12,415 nt of DNA, taken from the NCBI GenBank assembly GCA_945837185.1, contig CAMAMZ010000054.1:1-12415 (forward strand), in the 5' to 3' direction. Position 1 is the stretch's first letter; each line of letters starts with the position of its first letter. Shown here one piece after another: positions 1-7,344 of the stretch. Source of the DNA: an uncultured Bacteroidales bacterium. GTDB taxonomy: Bacteria > Bacteroidota > Bacteroidia > Bacteroidales > Bacteroidaceae. The notes under the pieces are model-generated. The model worked only from the letters and a program-made list of their open reading frames with translations. It was not told the origin of the DNA and did no database searches. Position numbers and translations under genes: made by a program.

Positions 1-206
1 AGGGAGGATGTGGCAACTGCGGTGGACATTGCGGTGAAGGACATTGCGGTGGACACGGCGAAGGACATTGCGGTGGACACGGTGAAGGACATTGCGGTGG
101 ACATGGTGAAGGACATTGCGGTGGACACGGTGAAGGACATTGCGGTGGCGGACACGGCGAGGACCATTGCTGCGGCCATCATGGCAAAGGACATTGCAAA
201 CACTAA
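1..206 (+). CDS. slyD: C-terminal metal-binding tail of a SlyD-like FKBP prolyl isomerase (5' partial)
   Basis: Only the 3' end is in the window. Codons are in frame from base 3 and end at TAA 204-206, giving 67 residues. The peptide is made almost only of Gly, His, Cys and Glu, with 16 His and 11 Cys by my count, built on the unit HCGGHGEG and ending HCKH. SlyD-type FKBP prolyl isomerases end in such His/Cys/acid-rich tails, which bind nickel and other metals in E. coli SlyD. The catalytic FKBP domain would lie upstream, outside the window, so the family call rests on the tail and on my recollection that a SlyD-like gene often precedes aroC in Bacteroides relatives. Another metal-binding or metallochaperone protein is possible. 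A second open frame starting at GTG 10 reads Ala/Val/Asp repeats; it is the same repeat out of frame. aroC starts 12 nt downstream, so co-transcription is likely. Confidence 0.72.
   Translation, partial: GGCGNCGGHCGEGHCGGHGEGHCGGHGEGHCGGHGEGHCGGHGEGHCGGGHGEDHCCGHHGKGHCKH
42..137 (+). repeat. Four 24-nt tandem coding repeats in the His/Cys tail
   Basis: Four consecutive 24-nt units (42-65, 66-89, 90-113, 114-137) each encode HCGGHGEG and differ only at a synonymous third base in GGC/GGT or CAC/CAT. A 15-nt partial unit (27-41, HCGEG) precedes them. Two 27-nt variants follow (138-164 and 165-191). The unit length is a multiple of three, so gain or loss of copies would change tail length without shifting the frame. 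Confidence 0.9.
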
Positions 207-218
207 GAAAAAGGAAGT

Positions 219-1301
219 ATGACTGTGGGAAATTCATTTGGCCACTTATTTCGTTTAACAACCTTCGGTGAAAGTCACGGTGATGCTGTAGGAGGCGTTG
301 TTGATGGACTCCCTGCAGGCATTGACATTGACATGGATTTTATCCAGGCGCAGTTGAATCGCCGACGTCCCGGACAAAGCCGCATCACTACACAACGCAA
401 CGAAGCCGACAGCGTGGAACTGCTGAGTGGCGTGTTTGAAGGAAAATCGACTGGAGCTCCTATCGGGTTTATCGTAAGGAACACCAACCAGCATTCGCAT
501 GACTATGACAACATGCGGAACCTGTTCCGCCCCTCGCATGCCGACTACACCTATTATTATAAATATGGCATACGCGACCATAGAGGAGGTGGCAGGTCGT
601 CGGCACGTATCACCATAAGCCGTTGCGTGGGTGGTGCCTTGGCCATGCTGGCCCTTCGCCAGTTGGGAATAGGCATTACCGCCTATACCTCACAAGTGGG
701 CAACATAGCTCTTGACAAAGATTACCGGCACTATGACCTCACGACCATAGACGACAATGCCGTACGTTGTCCTGATGCCGACAAGGCTAAAGAGATGGAA
801 GCATTGGTTTTGCAAGTGAAAAAAGAAGGCGACACCATTGGAGGGGTCATTACCTGTGTGATTCAAGGTTGCCCTCCCGGATTGGGCAATCCTGAATTTG
901 GCAAACTGCATGCGGAATTAGGCAGTGCCATGCTCAGTATCAATGCTGTCAAGGGGTTTGAATATGGTGATGGATTTGCCGGCACTACCTTGCGAGGAAG
1001 TCAGGTGAACGACATTTGGCGTTGCGAGGAGCAGCATTTTACAACAGCCACTAACCATAGTGGTGGTATTCAAGGAGGAATAAGCAACGGAAACGACATT
1101 TATTTCCGTGTGGCTTTCAAGCCTGTGGCCACCTTGCTCCAACCGCAGGAAACGGTTGACCTGCAAGGCAACCAAGTGACCTTGGAGGCCAAAGGCAGGC
1201 ATGACCCTTGTGTGCTGCCCAGAGCTGTGCCCATTGTAGAGGCAATGGCAGCCATGGTTATATTGGATCAGTATCTAACCAATAAGGCTACGCATATCTG
1301 A
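219..1301 (+). CDS. aroC: Chorismate synthase
   Basis: Converts 5-enolpyruvylshikimate-3-phosphate to chorismate, the last step of the shikimate pathway, using reduced FMN in the cytosol. The 360 residues match the family's usual 350-390. Three family signatures are visible: GESHG at 17-21 followed by a Gly-rich stretch, GGGRSSAR at 123-130, and GRHDPC at 326-331 followed by the conserved E in PIVEAM. The motif RPSHADYTY is also typical. The ATG at 219 is chosen because FGHLFRLTTFGESHG begins immediately, as in homologues, and AAGGAAG lies just upstream. In the second signature the residue after SAR is Ile131, where homologues I remember have Glu (SARET), and Cys136 replaces the usual Val. 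The other catalytic-region motifs look intact, so I expect it to be active. It lies 12 nt after the SlyD-like gene and 16 nt before the lysozyme gene. Confidence 0.97.
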   Translation: MTVGNSFGHLFRLTTFGESHGDAVGGVVDGLPAGIDIDMDFIQAQLNRRRPGQSRITTQRNEADSVELLSGVFEGKSTGAPIGFIVRNTNQHSHDYDNMRNLFRPSHADYTYYYKYGIRDHRGGGRSSARITISRCVGGALAMLALRQLGIGITAYTSQVGNIALDKDYRHYDLTTIDDNAVRCPDADKAKEMEALVLQVKKEGDTIGGVITCVIQGCPPGLGNPEFGKLHAELGSAMLSINAVKGFEYGDGFAGTTLRGSQVNDIWRCEEQHFTTATNHSGGIQGGISNGNDIYFRVAFKPVATLLQPQETVDLQGNQVTLEAKGRHDPCVLPRAVPIVEAMAAMVILDQYLTNKATHI

Positions 1302-1317
1302 AGAGCGTAACGACGCC

Positions 1318-3231
1318 ATGAATAGGACGATACGATATACGATAGGCACGCTACTATTAGCGTGTCTTTTGCTTGTTGCACTCTTCAGATGGCTGTCTAC
1401 GCCTTCTGAGGAGACACGCGCCAAAAGTCTGGCCATCGTGAAAAGGTGCAGCCACTATGCATTGGTGTGCCGGGGACAAGAAATATATGCCTTCGGTCAC
1501 GACACTGTGTATACACCTGCCGTATGGATGAACAGATGGGCAGCCTTTCCGTCATGCAGAGGTCGCTTGCTCACTACCGATGTGCCATTTGCCGATACCC
1601 TCCTCACTACAGGAGGAAGTGGTGTATCAACCTGGACAGCCAAACACATACAGGCCACCCGGCAGAAAGTGCAGCGTCTGAACACCTTGCTGCAACAACT
1701 GGATTATTATCTTAAAACACATGATGTGAAAGATTATGGCTTTCACGAGATTATGTCGTTTTCACAACGAACGAGAAAAGAGTTGGCACAGGCCAAACAT
1801 CTGGATAGTTTGCTACAAAAGGTGCAACATGAAAAATCTCTAAAAATACAACGAAGCACTGAATATCAAGTAATCTATAGGGGAGAGGGAGGTGTTCAGG
1901 AGATTGCCTGCACTCCCGAAGAAGCAGATACTGCTACGGGCACACGGCAGCATGCTCCTGCCAAGGCTCGCGCCTTATACTTGAGGACGCACACACACCA
2001 AATGGCTGAAGGAGCTTGTGCGTGGACTATGCGCCCATGGCGAGATTCGATTCCTCAGACATTGCTCTTCACGAGGTATGGTGCCCAGGCTGCGTTGGCC
2101 TTACGGCATCCCGACCTTTCTGCCAACCTTACCTTTGAACACAAGGTTTACATGCCCATGCCCGAAAACTACACAGGTTATTGGATGGACATTCATGCCG
2201 ACGGAACGGGCTATGCAGGTTGGTGGCAGAATGGAAAACGAGCGGGAGAGGGTACAGTCTACAACAAGGCAAAGCAATGGAAAGGTGTATGGCGGGCTGA
2301 CACCCTACCCTATGGCACACGCATAGATGACACGGGCACATATAGGGGTGAACTGAACCGACAAGGCGAGGCGGAGGGACATGGCATATTGACTGACTGT
2401 TCTGGCCTTTACTATGATGGGAAATGGCGTGATGGCAAAAAGGATGGCTTCGGATTCATGGCTGATGGCAATGGGGTGTTGCACGTGGGCGAATGGAAAG
2501 CTGACAAGTTCTTGGGGGAAAGGCTTCTGTATCATCCGGATAGGATTTATGGCATTGACATTTCGCGCTTTCAGCATGAAATAGGGCGACGGGTGTACCC
2601 TATACGCTGGAAGCAGTTGCGCATTACACACTTGGGTACGCTGAGCAAGAAGAAGGTGCATGGAAACGTGGATTATCCTGTCTCGTTCATCTATATCAAA
2701 TCAACAGAAGGTACTACCATCCGCAACAAATATTACGCACGCGACTACGTGCAAGCCCGGAAGCATGGCATCCATACCGGTAGCTATCACTTCTTTTCGA
2801 CAAGAACAAGCGGCACAGCGCAAGCCAAACACTTCATACGGCACACCCGATTTGCTGCTACCGACCTTCCGCCTGTGCTGGACTTGGAACCTACCCACAA
2901 GCAAATTGCGGCTATGGGAGGAGCAGAGAAAATGTGGAAACAGGTGGAGGCGTGGCTGCATGCCGTGGAACGCCACTGTGGCAAACGACCCATATTGTAT
3001 ATCAGTCAGAACTTTGTAAACAGGTATCTGGTTAACGCCCCTCACATCATGAAAGGATATGCGGTGTGGATAGCACGTTACGGTGCTTACAAACCCCATG
3101 TACAACTCACGTTCTGGCAACTGAGTCCGGACGGACGTGTGCGAGGAATAAAGGGGCCGGTAGACATTAATGTGTTCAATGGTTACCAAGAAGATTTTCA
3201 TGCTTTTTGCCAACAAAAACAGGGATTCTGA
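1318..3231 (+). CDS. Membrane-anchored GH25 lysozyme (muramidase) with MORN repeats
   Basis: A 637-residue protein in three parts. Residues about 7-25 form one hydrophobic segment after a basic start, suggesting a signal anchor that puts the rest in the periplasm. Residues about 28-285 are not recognised; about 108-185 is Leu/Gln/Lys-rich and may be coiled coil. Residues about 287-405 hold four or five MORN-like units (GWWQNGKRAGEGTVYN, YDGKWRDGKKDGFGF, VGEWKADKF). Residues about 410-630 are a GH25 domain, which cleaves the MurNAc-GlcNAc bond of peptidoglycan: GIDISRFQ at 412-419, YIKSTEG, GSYHFF, LDLE with D522 and E524, and VDINVF near the end. D414, D522 and E524 correspond to the catalytic-site Asp, Asp and Glu of characterised GH25 enzymes such as Cellosyl, so activity is likely. 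The substrate could be the cell's own wall or another cell's. The start is the first ATG after aroC, 16 nt away, with no strong ribosome site. Confidence 0.9.
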   Translation: MNRTIRYTIGTLLLACLLLVALFRWLSTPSEETRAKSLAIVKRCSHYALVCRGQEIYAFGHDTVYTPAVWMNRWAAFPSCRGRLLTTDVPFADTLLTTGGSGVSTWTAKHIQATRQKVQRLNTLLQQLDYYLKTHDVKDYGFHEIMSFSQRTRKELAQAKHLDSLLQKVQHEKSLKIQRSTEYQVIYRGEGGVQEIACTPEEADTATGTRQHAPAKARALYLRTHTHQMAEGACAWTMRPWRDSIPQTLLFTRYGAQAALALRHPDLSANLTFEHKVYMPMPENYTGYWMDIHADGTGYAGWWQNGKRAGEGTVYNKAKQWKGVWRADTLPYGTRIDDTGTYRGELNRQGEAEGHGILTDCSGLYYDGKWRDGKKDGFGFMADGNGVLHVGEWKADKFLGERLLYHPDRIYGIDISRFQHEIGRRVYPIRWKQLRITHLGTLSKKKVHGNVDYPVSFIYIKSTEGTTIRNKYYARDYVQARKHGIHTGSYHFFSTRTSGTAQAKHFIRHTRFAATDLPPVLDLEPTHKQIAAMGGAEKMWKQVEAWLHAVERHCGKRPILYISQNFVNRYLVNAPHIMKGYAVWIARYGAYKPHVQLTFWQLSPDGRVRGIKGPVDINVFNGYQEDFHAFCQQKQGF

Positions 3232-3393
3232 CAGCGTGGCGGGCTTCACCTTTCCTAATGGGTCAAAAAAAAACTTTGGAATACGGAAAAATCATTTTGC
3301 ACTGGCACCTAATTCATAGAAAATCACTAACTTTGCAGCTACATTGTTACGTATGATAATTATCAAATAAATAAGTAATAATCACAATTAGTA
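3232..3393 (+). other. 162-nt intergenic region upstream of the DUF2723 gene
   Basis: This gap separates the aroC-lysozyme group from the DUF2723 group. It holds a run of nine A (about 3265-3273), a -7-like box at 3328-3335, and an A/T-rich leader before the ATG at 3394. I see no hairpin followed by a T run, so no intrinsic terminator for the lysozyme gene can be called. The leader lacks a clear Shine-Dalgarno site, as is common in Bacteroidota. Confidence 0.7.
3328..3335 (+). promoter_or_regulatory. Bacteroidota -7 promoter box (TAACTTTG) for the DUF2723 gene cluster
   Basis: TAACTTTG fits the Bacteroidota housekeeping -7 consensus TAnnTTTG exactly. Transcription would start near 3342, leaving a leader of about 50 nt. 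No TTTG lies at the expected distance upstream (19-21 nt); the nearest TTTG, at 3296-3299, is 28 nt away. The call therefore rests on the -7 box and its position alone. Confidence 0.5.
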
Positions 3394-6300
3394 ATGAAAC
3401 AGTACAGATTAGTGGACAATATCATGGGATGGCTTGCTTTTGCCATCGCTGCCATTGTATATTGTTCGACGATTGAGCCGACAGCCTCTTACTGGGACTG
3501 TCCGGAATTTATCTCCACAGGTTACAAACTGGAGATAGGTCACCCACCGGGGGCACCTTTCTTCATGCTTACTGCCAACCTTTTCTCGCATTTCGCAAGC
3601 GATGCTACCCAAGTGGCCAAGATGGTGAATGTGATGAGTGCGCTGCTCAGTGCCGTAACTATCTTATTCCTATTCTGGACCATCACCCATCTCACTCGCA
3701 AACTGATTTTGAAGGGCTGGGATGAGCTGACCACCGGAAAACTGATTGCCATTGAAGCATCGGGATTGGTAGGAGCACTTATCTATACCTTTAGCGATAC
3801 TTTCTGGTTTTCAGCGGTAGAAGGTGAGGTATATGCTTATTCGTCGGCTTTTACGGCCATCGTTTTCTGGCTGATTCTTAAATGGGAAGACCATGCCGAT
3901 GAGCCACACGCTGACCGCTGGTTGGTGCTGATTGCCTATATGACCGGTTTGAGCATTGGTGTGCATCTGCTCAACCTGCTCTGCATTCCTGCCATCGTAT
4001 TGGTATGGTGCTATCGCAAATTCCCACAGATCGAAGTGAAGGGAAGCCTTATTGCATTGGCGGTGTCGTGTGTTATCGTGGCAGCTGTTCTCTATGGCGT
4101 TGTGCCTGGTATCATAACGGTAGGCGGATGGTTTGAACTCTTCTTCGTGAATGTGCTGGGATGCCCCTTCAACACAGGCGAAATCATTTACATCATTCTC
4201 CTTGTGGCTACCGTGATATGGGCCATCTATGAAACTTACCAGGAGGGGAATGAGCGCCGGCAGAACCTTGCTTTTGTATTGTCGATTGCCATGCTCGGCA
4301 TACCGTTCTATGGATTTGGCTGGAAAGCTGTGGTTACAGGTGTCGTGGTACTGATTGCGCTATGGTTTGTGTTGAACTACAAACGTACGATCGACAAACA
4401 GCGCGTGTCGTTGGTAAGTGCACGCATCAAGAACACAACGCTCCTGTGCCTGTTGATGTTGATGATTGGTTATTCGAGCTACGCTTTGATCGTTATCCGC
4501 TCATCGGCCAATCCTCCTATGGACCAGAACTCTCCTGAGGATATTTTCACACTGGGCAACTACCTGAGCCGTGACCAATATGGCGACCGGCCTTTGTTCT
4601 ACGGACAGGCTTACACTTCGCAGGTGGCACTCGATGAGCGTGGGGGTATGTGCGTGCCACGCATGGAAAAGGGCGCACCTATCTATAGCCGTAAGGAAAA
4701 GAGTTCGAAAGACGAGAAAGACTCTTATTTCGTGGTAAATACCAAGGACAGGTATGTTTACGCACAGAATATGCTCTTCCCCCGCATGCACGAAAGTGGG
4801 CATGCACGCTCTTATGAGGAATGGATGGGAGGTGTTGCAGGCTATGAGGTGCCTTACGACCGTTGCGGTGAAGCGATTACGGTGAAGATGCCTACGCAAT
4901 GGGAGAATATCCGCTTCTTCCTCTCTTACCAGTGTAATTTCATGTACTGGCGCTATTTCATGTGGAACTTCGCTGGCCGACAGAATGACTTCCAAGGCCA
5001 TGGTGAACTGGAGCACGGCAACTGGATTACAGGCTTTGACTTCATTGACAACCTGAGACTGGGCGACCAAAGCAAGCTGCCTGATGAACTGAAAAACAAC
5101 CAGGGGCACAACGTGTTCTACTGCCTGCCTTTATTACTGGGACTGCTCGGACTCTTCTGGCAAGCCTTCAGAGGGCAGCGAGGCATACGCCAGTTCTGGG
5201 TTGTGTTCTTCCTGTTCTTTATGACGGGTTTGGCCATCGTTATTTATCTGAACCAAACACCACTGCAACCACGTGAACGCGATTATGCTTACGCGGGCTC
5301 TTTCTATGCCTTTGCCATTTGGTGTGGTATGGGCGTGGCTGCCATCATCGATGAGGTGAAGAAACGTCTGCACAAAGAACATGTGGCCATTAGCGCAATC
5401 GTTGGTGCCGTTTGCCTGCTTGTGCCTATTCAGATGGCAAGTCAGACATGGGACGACCATGATCGAAGCGGCCGTTATGCCTGCCGTGATTTTGGACAGA
5501 ACTATCTGATGACACTCCAAGACAAAGGGAACCCGATTATTTTCACCAACGGTGATAACGATACCTTCCCGCTGTGGTATAACATGGATGTGGAAGGGGT
5601 GCGTACGGATACGCGTGTGTGCAACCTGAGCTACCTGCAGACGGATTGGTATATCGACCAGATGTGTCGCCCGGCTTACGAATCTCCTGCACTTCCCATC
5701 ACATGGCCCCGACTCGACTATTGCTCGGGAACCAATGAATATGTGGAAGTGAATCCTAATCTTGAGACACAGGTAGCAGACTTCTACAAGCAAGATCCGG
5801 AAAAAGCCAAGGAATTTTTCGGTGACAATCCGTTTGAGGTGAAGAACATCATGAAATATTGGGTTCGCTCAATAGACAAAGATATGCATGTGATTCCTAC
5901 CGACACGCTTTATGTAACTATCGATAAGGACGCTGTACGTAAAAGCGGCATGATGATGGCTGCCGACAGCATACCCGACCAGATGGTGATTTCGCTGAAA
6001 GGAAAACGGGCTCTGTATAAGGGCGACTTGATGATGCTGGAAATTATTGCCAACAGCAATTGGACCCGTCCGGTATATGTGGCTACCACCGTGGGACAGG
6101 AGAACTACATGAACCTTGGTGATAACTTTGTTCAAGAGGGATTGGCCAACCGTATCACTCCCTTTACGACCAATGCTCCCGGTGCACGCAATTTCGACAC
6201 GGAGAAGACATATAATAATGTGATGAACCGCTATAAATATGGCAATCTCTCCGAGAAGGGTATTTATCTCGACGAAACAGTGCGACGGATGAGTTACACG

Positions 6301-6726
6301 CACCGACAGCTGATGGCCACTCTTGCCCTGCAACTTATCAGTGAGCAGAAATATGACAAGGCTAAGAAGGTGCTCGCCAAGGCAGAGAAAGAAATTCCTT
6401 CCTACAACCTCACTATGAAATATCTGGGTGGAGGTGCGGACATCGCGAAAGCCTACGCATTGTTGGGTGAGAAACAAAAGGCCATTGCCATCATTCAAAG
6501 TCTGTGGAAGAATGCGGCACAATATATGGCATGGTATCTTACATTAGACGATGCTTCGTTTGCCTCTTATTCCAACGAGTGTATGACACAGCTGTATATT
6601 CTGCAAGAAATATATTCTACTACTCAATTGGTAGATAACAAACTTGCAAATAGTCAGGAGAAACAACTGGGAATCCTGTATACAGCCTATCGCAACAAGG
6701 GAGGCGTGGACTTTAACGACCAATAA
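3394..6726 (+). CDS. DUF2723 multi-pass membrane protein, probable GT-C-type glycosyltransferase
   Basis: A 1110-residue integral membrane protein. The N-terminal part (to about 370) has many hydrophobic helices. After the first helix comes a loop with YWDCPEF (D35, E38) and GHPPGAP (49-55), the hallmark of DUF2723, resembling the catalytic first-loop Asp/Glu of protein O-mannosyltransferases. Residues about 370-570 are soluble and charged. More helices follow from about 570 to 690, and then a long soluble tail. Residues about 970-1060 (KYDKAKKVLAKAEKEIPSYN, ALLGEKQKAIAII) look like TPR helices. The human DUF2723 protein TMEM260 is an O-mannosyltransferase, so sugar transfer from a lipid carrier to exported protein or glycan is a reasonable inference, with donor and acceptor unknown. 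The start fits: ATG 3394 precedes the first helix directly. The deacetylase gene begins 6 nt after the stop, implying one operon. Confidence 0.85.
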   Translation: MKQYRLVDNIMGWLAFAIAAIVYCSTIEPTASYWDCPEFISTGYKLEIGHPPGAPFFMLTANLFSHFASDATQVAKMVNVMSALLSAVTILFLFWTITHLTRKLILKGWDELTTGKLIAIEASGLVGALIYTFSDTFWFSAVEGEVYAYSSAFTAIVFWLILKWEDHADEPHADRWLVLIAYMTGLSIGVHLLNLLCIPAIVLVWCYRKFPQIEVKGSLIALAVSCVIVAAVLYGVVPGIITVGGWFELFFVNVLGCPFNTGEIIYIILLVATVIWAIYETYQEGNERRQNLAFVLSIAMLGIPFYGFGWKAVVTGVVVLIALWFVLNYKRTIDKQRVSLVSARIKNTTLLCLLMLMIGYSSYALIVIRSSANPPMDQNSPEDIFTLGNYLSRDQYGDRPLFYGQAYTSQVALDERGGMCVPRMEKGAPIYSRKEKSSKDEKDSYFVVNTKDRYVYAQNMLFPRMHESGHARSYEEWMGGVAGYEVPYDRCGEAITVKMPTQWENIRFFLSYQCNFMYWRYFMWNFAGRQNDFQGHGELEHGNWITGFDFIDNLRLGDQSKLPDELKNNQGHNVFYCLPLLLGLLGLFWQAFRGQRGIRQFWVVFFLFFMTGLAIVIYLNQTPLQPRERDYAYAGSFYAFAIWCGMGVAAIIDEVKKRLHKEHVAISAIVGAVCLLVPIQMASQTWDDHDRSGRYACRDFGQNYLMTLQDKGNPIIFTNGDNDTFPLWYNMDVEGVRTDTRVCNLSYLQTDWYIDQMCRPAYESPALPITWPRLDYCSGTNEYVEVNPNLETQVADFYKQDPEKAKEFFGDNPFEVKNIMKYWVRSIDKDMHVIPTDTLYVTIDKDAVRKSGMMMAADSIPDQMVISLKGKRALYKGDLMMLEIIANSNWTRPVYVATTVGQENYMNLGDNFVQEGLANRITPFTTNAPGARNFDTEKTYNNVMNRYKYGNLSEKGIYLDETVRRMSYTHRQLMATLALQLISEQKYDKAKKVLAKAEKEIPSYNLTMKYLGGGADIAKAYALLGEKQKAIAIIQSLWKNAAQYMAWYLTLDDASFASYSNECMTQLYILQEIYSTTQLVDNKLANSQEKQLGILYTAYRNKGGVDFNDQ

Positions 6727-6732
6727 CGCAGT

Positions 6733-7344
6733 ATGTTTATTGAACAACCCTCTATTTGGTTACGCTGGCTATATCCGAAAGCTATATGGCGTATGGACAA
6801 ACGGGAAAAGGCCGTCTATCTTACTTTCGATGACGGCCCTATCCCCGAATCCACCCCTTTCATACTCGATACGCTAAAGGCCTACCAGGTTAAGGCAACG
6901 TTTTTCATGGTGGGAGAGAATGTGTTGCGTCATCACGACCTCTATAATCGTATCGTAGAAGAGGGGCATCAAGTAGGCAATCATACCTTTAACCACTTGG
7001 GGTCGTACAAACACATGGCAATCACCTATGCCATGAATGTTCAGAAAGCCAACGAACTGATTCATGCTCATCTCTTCCGACCACCCCATGGCTTGATGCG
7101 CCGCACCGTTTATTGGTGGATAAACCGCAAATACAAAATCATCATGTGGGATTTGGTGACACGCGACTATTCGAAATGGATGACAGGAGAGGATGTGTTT
7201 AACAACGTAAAGCGCTACGTGAGGAATGGTTCTATCATAACCTTCCACGACTCGCTGAAGAGTATAGAGAAGTTACACTATGCCCTGCCAAAAACATTGG
7301 AATGGCTGAAAAAAGAAGGATATGAATTTAAAATCTTTGAGTGA
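6733..7344 (+). CDS. NodB-family polysaccharide deacetylase
   Basis: A 203-residue metal-dependent carbohydrate esterase (CE4/NodB fold). All five usual motifs can be seen: TFDDGP at 31-36 (D33 base, D34 metal), HTFNH at 84-88 (H84 and H88 metal ligands), RPPHG at 116-120, the D-x-x-x-x-D-Y-x-x-W stretch at 140-149, and TFHDS at 170-174 (H172). The residue set needed for N- or O-deacetylation is therefore complete. There is no signal peptide or membrane segment, so it should act in the cytosol, possibly on a lipid-linked or nucleotide-linked sugar at the inner face of the membrane rather than on mature peptidoglycan. It sits 6 nt after the DUF2723 gene and overlaps queG by 23 nt. The pairing with a putative glycosyltransferase suggests, but does not prove, that it trims the same glycan. 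The substrate is unknown. Confidence 0.88.
   Translation: MFIEQPSIWLRWLYPKAIWRMDKREKAVYLTFDDGPIPESTPFILDTLKAYQVKATFFMVGENVLRHHDLYNRIVEEGHQVGNHTFNHLGSYKHMAITYAMNVQKANELIHAHLFRPPHGLMRRTVYWWINRKYKIIMWDLVTRDYSKWMTGEDVFNNVKRYVRNGSIITFHDSLKSIEKLHYALPKTLEWLKKEGYEFKIFE

Noticed and set aside
10..222. Open frame from GTG 10 encoding Ala/Val/Asp repeats
   Set aside because: It is the +1-shifted reading of the 24-nt repeats that encode HCGGHGEG in the frame from base 3. It has no family resemblance and runs past the aroC start.
2701..3249. 182-residue minus-strand frame opposite the lysozyme domain
   Set aside because: It is antisense to the GH25 catalytic region and has no family features.
3232..3280. 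Possible terminator after the lysozyme gene
   Set aside because: Only a 3-bp stem (GTG/CAC around 3236-3249) is seen, followed by an A run rather than a T run on the coding strand.
3292..3299. TCATTTTG as an alternative -7 box upstream of the DUF2723 gene
   Set aside because: It misses the required A at the second position and has no TTTG at a suitable distance. TAACTTTG at 3328 is an exact match.
4501..6522. Three long open frames opposite the DUF2723 gene (4501-5109, 5134-5793, 5869-6522)
   Set aside because: They lie entirely antisense to a well-supported gene, have no recognisable domains and no start signals, and are typical by-products of its codon use.
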